A stretch of DNA of 64,000 bases. Origin: Aldrovandia affinis. Its lineage: Eukaryota; Chordata; Actinopteri; Notacanthiformes; Halosauridae. Where the stretch lies: NCBI GenBank assembly GCA_029706075.1, contig JAINUG010000179.1, positions 1,696,501-1,760,500 on the forward strand. The letters run 5' to 3'. The notes under the pieces are model-generated. The model saw only the letters and a program-made list of their open reading frames with translations, made no database searches and was not told the DNA's origin. This document shows positions 1 to 14,719 of this stretch, piece after piece; within the stretch, counting starts at the first letter, position 1, and the number at the start of each line of letters is the position of its first letter. The translations under genes were made by a program, and so were the position numbers.

Positions 1-302
1 TATTTCAATGATTCCATTAGAAAGAGGTTATGTTTTTAAAAATTGATCCAATTATACACAGGTGAAATCAGTGGGGTCCTTGCTGAAAGTGTTGACACCT
101 GAAAGGTTTTGTGTTTGTGTTTGTGAAAAATGAAGAGTCCAATGGCAGAGCAAATGGCAATGAGCAAAACCTGCCTTGTGTTGAAATAAGTTTAAGGAAA
201 AAGGTAGAATTTAAACACATTTGTTGTTTTCAACAACCTTAATTGATCAAGAGATTGGCTGTAACAAAAACCAGCATACAGGACCGAGTTTGGGAACCAC
301 TG
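1..302. mobile_element. hAT-type MITE, right part
   Basis: The end GGACCGAGTTTGGGAACCACTG at about 281-302 matches the inverted end of the complete MITE at 20587-20916, and the body shares the GAAATCAGTG..GTCC segment. The left end lies before the window. Confidence 0.6.
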
Positions 303-439
303 GCATATAGGATACATATCATAAAATATATGTCTGTATATACAGGTATTCCTGAAAATAAAGCTGTCATGACATGAACCGGGGTACTTTGCAACAACAT
401 TTGTGATAATTTGTTTGCATCACTGGGACTGCAACATAA

Positions 440-703
440 AATACCTTCTTAACATTTGCGCGCAAACAGGAGAGTTGCAATTAAAGCAATCTTTAGTAAA
501 TCAGACGGAATACTCAATGAACCTAATTTAGAAAATCTCCACCCTGTGTTAGCGCGTTCACCTCAGATATACATATACATGAACTATTCATCTAAAGGAA
601 AGGCGCAACGTGACTTAACGTGACTCATTCCGACCGCTTATTAAATCCGACGTAGATATTGTGGCCTTGTAGCGACTGCTTCTGTGTTTAGTAAATCTGT
701 CCC
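440..703 (-). mobile_element. Harbinger-like MITE fragment
   Basis: The minus strand starts GGGACAGATTTACTAAACAC followed by AGAAGCAGTCGC and contains CAGGGTGGAGATTT. The same blocks occur in the same order in the element at 40706-42782. The distal end is not clear, so the left border is approximate. Confidence 0.5.
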
Positions 704-712
704 AGAGTGCCA

Positions 713-3700
713 AATTACATACTTCATTTCACCTTTTGTGGAAATGCCTCTCAGAACATTCTTTTGTATATCTTATCTCAGCCTTTATGCATGATTGTAT
801 TGTGACTGTTCATAGTCTTACCAAAAATGGTTTAATTAATGTCAAATGCGTTACCACTAGAAGGGGTGAAAAAAGGTTTAGGTGTAACATGTTCCTGAAT
901 TCAATCAATATTTGTCTTTATGTTTGCTGAGATGTGACAAACTTTGTTTGTAAATAGCACTATACAAACAATAAAGATTGATTAAGTGATTGACAAATGA
1001 ATACATTACGGGTTTTTTTCTTCACCAGCACAGTTTGGCAACTTAATCTTGTTGATTGCCAGACTGTATTCGAACACTTCCATGCCATTTTCTGACTGAG
1101 TTAAATTGTGTTTAAATTGTAGTTAGCATTGTGCTATCTGATAGTGGTGGATTGGGTCAGGGTTGGGATGGAGAATTACAAGAACCCTGTGGGAGCAATG
1201 GGGTATTTTCTAAAATGTATCTGCCATTTTCAGCATCACCCATAATTGACACTTTAGCAGCGGTCTGCTAATGATGGTTTCATTTTGCATGCCTTTTTGC
1301 CGCATTAGCAATGACAAGCTTGCACCAGTTACTGGAAGAGCTTCAATGAATGTGTTTTTCAGGAATGGTAATTGTGTGTTTGGCAGGGCTCATCTCAGTG
1401 TTGCTTGGCTGATTCCCCCCCCTAATTTTCTCCCTTTGCTAATTCACTCATTTGTAATTGCTGGTCAAAACAAATGAACACACATGTGGCCAAACTCTAA
1501 GTTTCAGATTAAACTATTCTCATTGGGGGCATATTTGTGACAGTGTAGCAAAGTCTTTAAGGAACTGGGCTATCTAAAATAATATTATTATCTCATATTC
1601 TGTCTAAATTCCCTCTGAATAATATAGCAAAACACCATTTCCTAATGCTGTTTGATACATTAGATGTAAATGCAATTGCCAGGGAGATGCGCCTACTTGA
1701 ATGTTGTTGTTATTTTGCTGCTCATTTCTATCCCAGGTCTAGCAATAACTGCAGCAACAGTCATAGCTCAGATCTCCTGAGCTGTTTTGGAAAATTCTGT
1801 ATTTCTGTCCATTGGGGAATTGGGAGAATCGAATGCATGAAGTGGTTCATGTCATTTAGCAGTCCACTGCTAGCATTTTAGAAAACATTTGGTCGGGCAC
1901 TTGACCAAGAGGACCCTAAAAACTTGTAGCCAAGATTTAATTTTATTATTATTATTATTTAAGAATGTAAGAATCTGCTTAGCCCTTAGGGCGAGGAGGT
2001 GATACAAGTTGTTTAGATACCAGGCCATTTGGATGAGGTTTTGATCTTTACATTACATTTTTAGCTGAGCTGATGCTTTTGTCCAGAACGATTTGCAAAG
2101 TGGATACAAAAAGGTTAGGCAGTATGCAGGGTTATTATTGTCGCAACCGATAGTAAGCAAAAGATAGTAAGGGTCGGCACACGGTGGTAGAGTAATATAC
2201 TGTAATGTATAGTGTTTTTTGCGTATGAATGTTGCTAGAAGGGGATGTCACTGAATTAAATTAACCGCTGAACACAGATTGTTTGGCAAGATTGTTTGGC
2301 AAACCTGGTATATGCCACATGGATTTGCACACATTCCGATAAAAATATGTTTCTGCAATTCTACATCGAGAGCACCCCAGGGACACTTGTTCCACATCGC
2401 GACATGTGCTGCACATTTGGCAGAGAATATTTTATGTAACCTGTATAAAACTGACCACCCCTGCAAAACACAAAAAGATAGCAAAATCAGCAATCCAACA
2501 CACATAAAGGTCGAGAGGGGAATGGACCCAGGAGCACAGGGTTTTCACGGGGGTAAAGGGGTTTTCAGGGTGATTCATTGGTCACCATAGTGACGGCACA
2601 CGAAGGGAGAAATGAGCGGCTAGCAGATTTCCATGGAAAGTGCCCAGGTAGAGGCGGCATAATTAGAAGAAATGGAGGGGAGGGTCCAGTCATCTCACAG
2701 AGATATCTGCATCCATTCCAAGGGCACAACCACGTATTAAATATTGAGGGGGGGGACACATTGAAAGGGAATGTTTTATAACTACAAATTATTGAGGGGG
2801 ACAGATATGACTATTTTGAATATTGGGAGGGGGGGCATGCCCTGTCCCCACCCCCCCAATTGTAACACCTGTGATTAATTCACTCTGCACACTGAAACAT
2901 TAAAGTTATTACTGACTTGTTTTCTCCCAGTAAAAACAATTGGTCGACTGCACTGGTCGTGTCATTTTGTATCGTTTCTTTTTGCTACAGATACAGTAGG
3001 TAGTGGCACAGAAACCGGTTGTAGTTTTTGGAGTGGTGGGCAAGGAGAAGTGGGAACAGAGGCAGAAATGGTAAATGTGTTGGGTAGAACAGCAAACCCT
3101 AAGATTAAAAAAAATCTATTTGTGTGAGGCGGAAATGGGAGTCTGCTATGCAGGGAACAGCTGTCGCATGGGAATAAAGTATTTGGCGATTTCTACTTGT
3201 AGGGAAAAAGCGGTTTATCAGGTTAAGGTAATGACGTAAAAGGTTTGGACTTTTCTTTCAAATCTTTGTTTAAATGTCCAATTCTTCTTGTGGAGGTGCT
3301 GCACTATTTATCTGGCCTGTGTGGTAGGGTAAGTGGTCTGGGAGAAAGCGGGGGCGTGGACATGCATGCTCACATAGGGGCAGCTGAGCCCATGGTTTCC
3401 TGCTCCCCGTGGCCAGGCTCCAGGGACAGGAAGCTGGCTGCTCGAGCTGCAACCTCCCTCAAAGAAATAAATAGTGTTTACTGACCCTCACCTTCCCTCA
3501 AGAAGCAAACCAAACAAAAAGAAAAGCATTGCAACTTTTTTGGCTTGGAAACCACTGCTGCCAATCAAGGCATTTCAGAACATTCCTGCACGACTTCTCA
3601 GCCCCGACTTTTATTTTCAAGTTGCTGTGTTTCACCACAAATTAAATGTTTTAGGTTTTATTTAATCTCCTGGTGTGTATGTGTAATGAGATGCCTGTTA

Positions 3701-6700
3701 TCCTTCAACACAACACTCCTGGAAAAGGGTGATTACAGTTCTTTAGTGTGCTTGCCAATGGGAGTGCCTGAAAAATAAAAATTTTTCTTAGCACTTGTAA
3801 TCATTAAAGCTGTGGGGGTTCCCCAAGATGGCACCCAGCATAGCTAAACCAGGATGGCAAACCAAGCCATGGTCCTTTAAAGAGGTGTTTGCTTTGTTTC
3901 TGCTTGTAAGCTTTATTATTATTCATTTACATAGCATATGAACATGACTGCTGTCCTTTAATGGCGTCAGGTGACATACCTTGCTTCAGGGTACAACGGT
4001 AGAGCTCCGTTCCAGATTCAAACCTGTCATTTCACAGAGCCAAAATGCCGCTGTGAATCTCGGGCTCTGTGCAGATTCGTTAAGTACCACAGTGCAGTCT
4101 CTGTGGCTTTAAACTGTGTTTGCGACTGTCAGCGCCAGCTGATGTGCTAAAGTGATATAATATCTCTTTGTGGCAGCTCAAACAGAACATGGCTGGCGGT
4201 GTCTAACTTTAAGGGAGGAAGAAATCACGGCAGTTAAAAGCAGCCACATAAAGAGAGTGCAGTTTTCTTAATTTCCCTCAAAACCATTCCTGAATTTACT
4301 TAATACATTTTGATCAAGGGAAGGAGTTCTGTAGAAATCTCTGTGGCAATGTCAATTGTACATTTACTGAGTAAATGACAATACTCAGTAATGAGTAGTG
4401 CAATAATCACGCTTCGGAGACCCCCTGTCCCCTGGGCTGTCAGCAGCCCAATTGTCACGATGACCCAAATGCCACCGCCTCAGCAGGAGATTGTAAAAGG
4501 AACTGCGCAGAAATTCTCATGTTTACTGTGTTTTTCTTTACAATTAATCTGGTATTACTGTCCATATTGGTAAGCTCTTCATTGGTTTTAGTGACACAAA
4601 GCAATTCGCTATTATTATCCAAATCTACTACGGATTATAACCATCATACAAAGACCAGAATCCATTCCTCCCCTCTCCTTCTCTACGCCCAATCATGTTG
4701 TTGTTACATATTCTTTAAAACCATTCTCAATAGCTTGAAATCATAAATACAGTCTTCCGGTGAGCTGTTTGCATCTTACTTTGTTGAAATTGAATCTGCA
4801 TTCATCTTATCAGTGCACTGGCACTGGAAGGCACAGTCCGGCCAGCCTTCACAAGGCATTTTGGGAAATGGAGGCCGATTTCAATTTGTCAATATTTCAG
4901 TCATGTCAAAATGGTTCAGGACAGCCAACTGCACATACCAATCAAGTGTCCATTCATCACTCCTCACTCTGCTAATGTCAGAGCAGGACAATCCTGGAAG
5001 AAGATGTATGTACTGTTAAAACAGTTCCTTGCTTTTCAATACACATACCCTACAAAACTGTAAGGAAAATATGAAAAATGTCCTTAAATCAGACATATAA
5101 ACATATAGACAGGTATAAATTTAGATTCTCTTGCAGCGCAATTGGTTAAAACATAACATACTGTATATAACTAATTGTATGCTCTTTAAAGAACATGTAC
5201 CACATCAAAAGGATTTAATATTATTTTAAAGTTTATTTTGTTGAATTATGTTAATGAGGGAAATTGTTTTATTATGTTGATGAGGACAACCGCCTGTATT
5301 TTGTGGCACAGATGTAGAAAAGCAATGTTATTAATGAATAACTTCTCAATTTCTCCCATTACTGGACAAAATTAGCATCACTTAACTATCCTTCCCAGCA
5401 GTTAAAAACAGGCATAAGTCCCCAGCCCCTTCCTAAGCCGTTGATCATTATTTCTTAATTCCCTTATACTTTTAAGAATAAAATGGAAAGAACTGCATTT
5501 TATTTTTACCCAAGATGCAACTCCAAATAGTGCTTTTGTGTTACAATGCTGTCTAATCTCTGAGTTCTTTGTGAAAGTGATGGTTTATATTAATGGCACA
5601 CAGCACAATTGATCTTCAGTGACTCATATTTTCTCAGTTGTTACACAAACTTATGACTTACTCTTGAAGTGAATAAAGGATGATATGCAGTAGCTTTATT
5701 CAGAAGTGTGTTCCTCAGGCAGAATTAGAAGAGAAGGGGAATTCTGAAGGGAATCCTTTGAACAAAATAACCTAACTACCTCAATCCTAGAGCTACACTC
5801 ACTTCATGGAACTCTAGGACATCTTTGCTTAAAAGCCATTGCCTGGCAAAGCATTAATGGCGGGTGGAAGTAATTAGATTGTCAAAAGGCAGCTGTTACC
5901 CTCCTTTTCGACCAGTAGTATTGCTATTGTTTTGATTACCTCTGCACTCTCTGTAACTGGGTGAACACATCCTAATTCTATGCAACAAAGTGTGAAAGTC
6001 TGCCAGTCAGAGTCAAGTTTTACTTTCATTAGCAACTGATCACAGGTGAGAGGAGAGTCTATCCATCTTCATAGATATCTCACGATTTCTTTTTACTTTT
6101 ATTGTCAGAATACTTGTAATTATATCATTATGTCCATGCCTTTATATCATTTTCCCAGCAGGAAGAGGAGATAAAAGTTATATCGCCGCGGTTTAGAGAG
6201 AATGGTTGTTGCATGCCACAGACGAGCAGCGGGTAAAGTTATACATTTTAATTGAAAGCTGTGTGCTTGCAGGCAGTCGTGTATTATTTTTTCTTAGTCG
6301 TTGTACGCCCCAAGAACTATACACATTGAAGAGAAGCTAGCCGACAAAGATGGCTTGCGAATATGACTGCCGTGTCCTTGCATGGACACTTTTATTGGAC
6401 ACCTGTATTAGATAGAGGTATTAATGCAAAATGCAGTGTCTGTCAAATAGCCTGCTTCTCTTCAGGATCCATTCTAAAAAACATGTCTTGCATCAGGTGT
6501 TAAGCCACAGTAGGTTTACTGCAGTGAATCAGTACACAGTATCAGGATTTTTCATTCTCATTCATGCTCTAAGTACAGCTTTCCATTGGCTGTAGGTATA
6601 TGGTATACATGGACTATATGAGAGTATGTCTGCCAAATAAATTCTCGTTGTATTTAAAAATGATACGCCCCTATACATTCATGATTGTGTTGTGTGAGCT

Positions 6701-8895
6701 GTGCAAATACAAACCACGATCTGTAGTCTGTACTACACCCTGCACTATACCATACAGGAGGGCCAGACCTCCATGCATCTTAATCTGGTTTGCTATGGAA
6801 AAAATATGCATGACAGCACAGTCAGGTGAATTTGTGAAGAGCATATAAAAAAGGTGAAAAGTAAGCAAATAAGAACCAAAAGTGGATTATAAACAAGGGG
6901 AAATGAAAAGGAGTTGCCTCAAGTCATGAAAGGAGTGTTTGATTATCTAAAGCAGGAGGGACCGGTGCCTCTTCCTCTCTGAGCTGGATCATGCGTTCAG
7001 TGCCAAATTAGTTTGTATTACCAATATATATGAGAACAGTGTTTGCCAACTCAGCAATGATACAAGTAGGTCAAAATGCATTGAATCATTTCTTTGTTTG
7101 GTGCACCGGCCAATTTCTCACCTCCAACTAAGGTCCAAAGAGTCAGCTGTCCACATTGATTGCACGTGAGGGCTTGTCAATCAAGGGAAAGCATAAAGGC
7201 CTCCCTTTCCATGTGCAGTGAAAATGTGTCATACCATGTAGGGTAAAAAACTATTGAGTGACTAAACTGATGATGGCACTCCCCAGAGGTACTGGGTAAG
7301 CACTACAGCCTAGTCCTCTCTAGTTTGTGTTTGGGAGGACAGTGGGGAGATGACAGGTTACTGCTGCATAAGCACCCCCGAGCAACTCAAGCACTTCCAG
7401 GTTAGCCTACCAGTTGTCCTCAGTATGAGATGTGCCTTACAGGTTATCAGTTGTCCTCAGTAGGAGATGTGCCTGCCTTTCCTCTGGAGATAGTTCCCCC
7501 GTTGTACTTTGTTTAGGTTGTAGTGTGGAAAATAGTCACTGACTTGTGGGTGAGTATATTGGAGGAGTGTGCATGCTTCAGCTACAGTGTTTCTGATGTG
7601 GATGGATTTGCAGTGATGAAGAGTACAAGTGTCCATTCCAAAATGGAAGAAAAATGGAGGGAAAGCTACTATTAAAATAATACATTTTGTGGTGAGCACA
7701 GGTAATTTAGGCTTGTAATTTTGCCTAGTCTAGAATGTATATATGTAAACGTTTGATCTTCAAGGGTCTGTAATTATACTGCAAGTCTGGAAAGCTATTG
7801 CATGCAACACATTTACATTACCACTGTCTGACAGACCCCAACTTGAAATAGCTTATGTAATTCATCTGCTGTATTCCTGTTAAAATGTTAAGAAAATATT
7901 TTGATTTAATCCTCATTGAGTCTTTTTTACTAACACTAAAGATTAAGTCTCTCTTTGTAATTTATAAGTTTGATACTCAGTCCCGTTGCCCTCCTTGTAG
8001 TTTTTCAGCTGCCTCTATGGCCTTACTGTGTGGTGCCCAGAACTGGATACATCACTCTAAATGTAGTATGATGAAGGCATTGTATAACATTAATACTCCT
8101 TAGTTTATTTATTTATTGCCCTGTATCTGAGGAGTTCAATTTTGTCTCATCAGCCAATTTTGCCATTTTACTTATAATTTCAAGGTCATTGCTGTGAATA
8201 GGGAAGGTCAGAACACTGGTCCTTGGGGGACTGAACTCCCACACTGCCCTGCTAAGAGGCACTCTCACTTAACCATAGTCTTTGCATTGTTTTCTGAAAC
8301 AAAGATGTGATTTTGACTGACTACAATATGCAAAATCTGACTATTCTGTAGTCAAAGCAACATCCAAGTGCTTCTGTTCAATTTGTTTATGTTCCAAATG
8401 GGTCTTTACTTCCTGCCAAAATATAGTGTTTCCTGCATCAGTGCCCTTCTATTTTTCTCCCAATATAATATAAACCAGATATCCTTACTTAGATTTAGAA
8501 ACAAAACACTTGAAAATGAATTATAAAGTTGCTAAGATATCACAAACAAAGTACTTGAAATACCATTTAATAATTGCCTCAGTGATGCCAAAGAGGAGCT
8601 CTTGAGATTGAGGTACATTGTTTAAAAAATAGCTGGGAAGACATTTTACAGAGAAACCAATGCATTTTAAATAAATAAAATGCAAGGCATTGATTTAACT
8701 TCAAGGTATTTTCCTTACAAGGAACATAAAATTCGTTTTTGAGCATGACCAAGATCATATTTTTAAATTATTGGTAATAAATTAGATTTTGAGCATGCCC
8801 AAGATTATATATTTTTTATCACATTAATACATTGTTTTGATGTTCTTGGATGGCACTAAAAAGATGGACCATGTTATTTGAAACTGAAAAACACA
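713..8895. other. intron or upstream DNA, no gene recognised
   Basis: AT-rich and stop-rich on both strands. I see no Ig-like exon. A degraded SINE-like block (TTTTAGCTGAGCTGATGCTT) lies near 2060, and runs of G and C (GGGGGGGG, CCCCCCC) lie at 2740-2860. Two diverged copies of TTTTGAGCATGNCCAAGAT occur near 8737-8815. Confidence 0.6.
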
Positions 8896-8903
8896 ATAAA
8901 AAC

Positions 8904-9951
8904 TAGGGATGCACCGATATGAAAATTCTGGACCGATACCGATAATTAAAATAACACAATCGGTCGATACCGATAATTTGTTATTTATTGTCCTATTTGT
9001 GCCCTGGCAAAAAATTATATAATTCTGCCCTTCATTATACTTTTCAATGAGCACAAATTCAATCATACAAATGCATGTACAGCTTTTACTGTAACATTCT
9101 TTCACTTCATTGTACTGTGCTACATGTCTTACTTGCAAATGGCTGATCAGATTTGATGTATTAAAATCCTTGCTTGAGTTGCCTCCTCTTGAAATTTCAC
9201 TGGAGCATTTGTTACAAATAGCAAATCGGTTGTCTTTCTCCTACACCTTGTAATGCGTCCACACAGCTGACATTTTCTTAGCTTGACAGTGTCAACAGCA
9301 TGTTTTAAAGCAAGGAGAACAGCATGCATTAGAGCTGGGCGATAACCAAATTTTACACTGTTATCGCAATTTCAATTATCAACCATGGCAAATTTACAAA
9401 TGCAGATGAACATATCATGCTAATTATTTTTGGCCATATTGCCCAGCTCTAGCGTGCATCTTGTGCAAGACTGCGTGGAGTGCCAGAGTGCTTGTGATAG
9501 CTAGTCAATCGCAGCATCGTCAGATGAGTACATTAGGCATGGTTTCAGTCAGTTTAGCCTGTAAATAAAAGATGCTGCCGTTCCATTCAAGTTTGAACAT
9601 GTAGTATCCACTTAATAAGAACAATGAGACCGTAGTACAGGCAAGGAAACTTTACTCATCCAATGCTGGGTATAACAACAGAAGGAAAACAACACCCTGC
9701 ACATGACAGGTAAATAGCTGTAGGTAGCTGGTAATTAGCTCGCCCGTATTCCATTCCTGCTTAGTAACAACACAGCAACCAACATTACACTTATGCTACA
9801 GGACATTTAGACCAGATTGACGCAACACAAACTGATGGATAATTATTGGCCACTGTCATCGTTAAATAAATTTTATCGGCCGATAAGCCAATTGCAGTCA
9901 ACAAGGCAAATATTGCAGATACTGATAGTCCGATATATCGGTGCACCCCTA
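8904..9951. mobile_element. non-autonomous hAT element with 8-bp target duplication
   Basis: The ends TAGGGATGCACCGATAT and ATATCGGTGCACCCCTA are inverted copies (16 of 17). Perfect 8-bp duplications ATAAAAAC flank them at 8896-8903 and 9952-9959. No transposase frame is present. A younger MITE at 9330-9451 has inserted into it. Confidence 0.88.
9330..9451. mobile_element. 122-bp hAT MITE nested in the 8904-9951 element
   Basis: The inverted ends are TAGAGCTGGGCGATA and TATTGCCCAGCTCTA. They are flanked by 8-bp repeats GCATGCAT (9322-9329) and GCGTGCAT (9452-9459), one mismatch. It must be younger than its host element. Confidence 0.85.
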
Positions 9952-9959
9952 ATAAAAAC

Positions 9960-12900
9960 ACATTGCTCTAAGTAAAACTGTACTTTCTTTACGTATATAC
10001 TGTGGGTATGTGTACAAATAGCTAATGTGAAAATTCTATGATTCCAAGGACCCACCACATTTTTTTATATCTTGTATCTAAAGACAGGAGGCCTAATAGC
10101 GATTGTGATTATTCTGACTGTAAAGTACACAAAGGTTAATTTGATATTTGACAAAGATATGTTGCTGGATTAATATGTTTCCAAGGCTGCCTGATGAAAT
10201 AGAAAAGTTTACAATCTGAAAGAAAAAAATGGAGTTGGCACTGTGTTTTAGTGGAGCTGAGAAACAGGGCCTGTTTCTGTGCAGATCACACTCAAGAGCC
10301 ATTTGTCAGACAGACATTCTCTTTATGAAGATAACTCCTAGAGGTAGACGTATTACTCTACAGTTTAACACCCAAAGCTTTGGAATAGTTCAGTGGTTAG
10401 GGTGGGAGACTCTGGGTGGGGGGGGATATAATGTGTTGTCAGTCAACAATAATGGCAGTAACTGCTTCCTGTCCTTTTGCCATATGAAACCAACCCCCTC
10501 AGGGCTCTGTTGATTTAGACCTCTGTTAAAAAAAAAAAAAATTGTTGTTACAAAATGTCATAATAGCTGACATTGACCTGGATTCAATCAACATTTGTCC
10601 TTAATTTTTGTAGTTTTTCTTCACAAACACAGTTCAGCAGTAACACAGGGAAGTTCAGCAATAACCCACATTAACTGTACATCTATGGATTCATTTGTAA
10701 GTCAAAGTTAATGGCAAGGCTGTTACCATAACGGATAATGAAACTGAACTAGCTCTGGAATTCCTCCCTCAAATGCACTGCAGTTACAGACTGAATATGG
10801 AGGATGTAGTCGCCATTGCCTCTAGTCTAAACCCTGTCCCCTGGAGCCTGCTGTTGAATGAATGTAGAGGGGGCTATCTGGCTATCCCAATATCTCACAG
10901 CAAACAAGAACATAAACAACAAGAAGAATAAATGTGAATAGGAAATGCAGGCACTAGGAAACAATAGGAATTTTTCTCAGTCTCAGCTGTTTGAATGAGG
11001 TCTTAGAGTGCACCAGTGCCTCTGGGGATAAGAACCAAGGGTGTCAGGGTGAACAAAGACATATCAACTATATCAACCCAGTCTCTCTGTGGCTATGAGA
11101 CTTTGAGGATATAGTGCTTGAACACTAGGAGCACCATGACATTTTTTTTTGTGGATATATGCACAGGATATTGGGTGCAATATAGAAGAGAGGGTGCCTG
11201 ATCGGCAGGTGTACATGGAACAAAACCCAAGAATCCTGTCTCAAGTGCCACCACTTGAAATGCACCAAGAGCATCACAAAGGTTTCTGTTTGTGTTGACT
11301 CCGAGTACAGAACAGAGCCACATATTGCCAGTATTATCAACAAATGACTCCTGGAATATTTTATATTAACGCTTGTCAAATGCCCTTGTTTAAAGTTCAG
11401 CACTCTGAATACTGAACACAAGTGGTATTACGCATTAAAACCCCTCACTTATCCTACATGTAAACTATATTTATTTGATTTAATATAATAATTACTACAC
11501 AGGATACCATTTATCAATTAAATCTCTGAATTCATTGATAGGCAGAGCAACCTGGTGGATCAAGCTTCATCAAAATATACAACTTTACAATTATACCAAA
11601 CCAAGCTTGTCTCTCTCCAAGAATGCACAACACACGCAGGCGAGGTGTTAGCTGGAACCAGATCTTTCAAGAGAAAAGGACTGAGAAACTTGTCAAATTC
11701 CCACCAAAATCTAAGCATCGTGTCACCAACAGGTCAGACTTTAAGTGTTGGGGGGGTGGTTGGCTCACTCCCTTCTTAGGCCATAATTTATGATTTGGGG
11801 GGAGTTCCAGCACAAGCCAGGTTCAGACCTTTTTTTTCCATTTTTGTTTTGGATCACTTACAACCACAAGATATATTTTTACGGTTGCCATTGATATGCT
11901 CCTCTCTTGTTGAGAATCGTGGCGATATCAAACATCACTAGGGCCTGGGGAAGTCAGCTTAGTTTATACCGAGATGCTGGTTGAGCTGATATTTGGAGAG
12001 GCATAATATGCTCATAATATGCTACCAAGTGACAAGGCCAATCATACCATGTTGACCTCCGCTTTAATCTGGCAGGCCATATATTTTTTCTCCATGATCC
12101 ATAATTCCCAGCTCATAAGTAGAAGTTGTGGGGTGTGGCACTGGTTCACCACCGCTACATACCCAACTGCCCTGGCTTCACTCACAGAGCCATAAACCCA
12201 CCAAAGATGGCCCCACTCTGATGGCACTAAAATGCACCTCCCTGAAACTAAATTAGCCTTTTTCCCAAGAATTGGATTTCTTCCTGATCTGTGTCACATC
12301 ACCGCACTTCCGCAGTTTACTTATTTTTTAAATATAAATAGAAGCATTTAGTGTTCAGTTACATGCAGTGCTGTCATTGGGCCGGAACACACCAGAACGG
12401 CATTCTGGAAGTGAATTTGACAGCGGAATGTACGTTATGGTTCAGATTTAATATGTATACATTTTTTTAATTAGATATAAAGCAACAAAAGTAGCTATTT
12501 AAAGAACATTTTGCGAGCCAACCCCACACTACATTGCTCTTCTCCAGCCAATGGGGATACACCAGAGTAGATATATGTAACATTGGTCCAGCCCAGCTCT
12601 CTATTTTTCACTTTCTCTGTCTGTTGGTATTGTTTTAATGCTCTATAGGTAGACTGACAGACAGATGGTCAGAGTAAAAATAAATGACATGCCATAGCAA
12701 TCATTTACCCTTAAGGTACAAATGTTTGACCTGTGTAATGTTATGTTCAAAGTATTTAGACTAACCACAACAAATTTACTGACAGTTATCTGTCATTTTC
12801 TCCTCAGATTCAATCAGTCAGTCGTTATTGTTTTTTTGTTGTGTCATGTATGGTTGTTGTTGTTGATGTTGTTGTTTTTGGTTATTATATTCATTGATTT

Positions 12901-14193
12901 TAAACTGTAACAATGTAATTTTATTATTTTATTGATTGATTGAACTATCAATGCTCATCAAGGAATTGGTGTTGGAAATGAGCTTTGGCTATATGCACAT
13001 GTAAAGTGCATCGGGCACTGCTTCTGTGGCTGTCAATGTTCTCTGTGCTTGTCCCTTACAAATTAATTAATTAATTAAAATGCTAACATAGCTATTTAGC
13101 CAGGCTAATAGCTAATGGCTGTTGCAAAACAGCTAGCTAATGTTAGCTATAAATACTAGCTAGCTAACTACCTAGCTTCTCTTTAGCTAACGTTATAAAG
13201 AGGGGGATCTTGTAAATATTCCTGAACATCAAAATCTGTTCTCATAATTTGCTTGCCAAGAATTGAATTAATATCAATCATGATAACAATATAATCACAA
13301 ATTTAGGTGCATTTTATGTTACAAGTCAATAGCTTTGGTAACGTTAGCAAGCAAGCTAGCTAGCTAGCTATCCCTGTTAGCTAACATTAATGTCAGCTTT
13401 TTTAGGGCTAAATTCCTATCATCATAAATTGCTTGGCGAGCATTGTAGTAATGTTAAATCATGATAGCAACGCCATCATGAATGTATGTGCATTATAATT
13501 TGTGATGGAGCATTACCACATGAGTTACCGTCAAAAGATTAACTGCACTATATTCTAAATGCAAGGATGAGAACATACAGATATGAATTGCTTCCAACAT
13601 TTATTTATTTAACTTTTCAGTTGGCATAGAACATAGAACAATTGAACATAGAACAGTTATCTCAAAAGCTGTGACTGTGTTAAGTTAAATAAATAAAATA
13701 TTAAAATAATTACAATAAGAAAATAATAATACGTTTTTGTATATAATCTCTGACATAGAAATAGGTAGGTCATTCACTTTTGGCTCAGGAGCAGCTACAT
13801 ATTGCACATTATGCAATCACATTTTTTGCTGATATCCAGCATTTAACTTTTGATCGTTTCACGAAGGCTGCCGCTATAGAATGCAGAATAAATGAAATCT
13901 TAAAATTACTTAAAACAGAACAGAACCCTTATATAATACTTGCTTCCCTGACAACTTACAACACATTTCTACATCTTCTCAACACTCATTGCTGTCTTTA
14001 CAGGTTTTTTGAGAAAACCAGCATGTCAACTTTTGCTGGTTTCAAACATGAACGCTGACATGAGAGGTAGTGGGTTATTGCGTTTATTATCACAGGGTGC
14101 TTTCGTGAGCCCTTTAAATATGGAGTGATACTTTAAATGATTGGAATGATACTTTCATTAATGATTGTGAAATAGTGGTTTTTTTTGTGGATT
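9960..14193. other. intronic DNA, no gene recognised
   Basis: No coding signal was found. GCTAGC/GTTAGC-rich stretches lie at about 13085-13400. Simple AATT and TTATT runs are common. A short hydrophobic frame at 12722-12910 has biased T-rich composition and no family likeness. Confidence 0.55.
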
Positions 14194-14203
14194 GAATCAG
14201 ATT

Positions 14204-14390
14204 ATTATTATTTTTTTATTTTTTTCTGATTTTTCCCCCGTTTTTCTCCCAATTTAGTAGCTATTTTTATCATTACTTTCAGTTGACTTTTTGTCCATCT
14301 TACACTCATCATAATGCTGCCTCGGGTGGTGCCGGTCTGGTAGAAACGCGGGTTTTTCAAATACTGATGCAGGCCATCCGCCAGCCCCAG
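14204..14390 (-). mobile_element. tRNA-derived SINE, minus strand, short copy
   Basis: It is flanked by the direct repeat GAATCAGATT (14194-14203 and 14391-14400). The minus strand begins GGGGCTGGCGGATGGC, has CGCGTTTCTACCAGACCGG, and ends AAATTGGGAGAAAAACGGGG before an A-rich tail. It is the same family as 17516-17842 and 58081-58472, with an internal deletion. Confidence 0.75.
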
Positions 14391-14719
14391 GAATCAGATT
14401 TTTATATTGTAGTTGTAGTTGAAATGTTAGGAAAATAGCCTCCATAAACTAGCGTCAGGAGCTAGCTGGATATGAAATGCTAGTTCAAGATTTAAATTGT
14501 TAAAATAATACTTGAAATGTTTGGTTTGATCATTTAACCAGCTATCGAGCTGGCGCAGTAACATAACTTATTATATTATATTATATTGTTATATATATTA
14601 TATTATGAACGCACCATTATCTGGCAACGTAAAACCGTCATACGTAAGAACATGTAACTGTTTGCATGCTTTATCTGGGAATTTTTTGTATCTTTGAATA
14701 ACTAAAGAACATATTTACA

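Noticed and set aside
12722..12910. Short hydrophobic frame as a membrane peptide
   Set aside because: T-rich low-complexity DNA gives Leu/Val/Phe-rich translation; no homology or start context.
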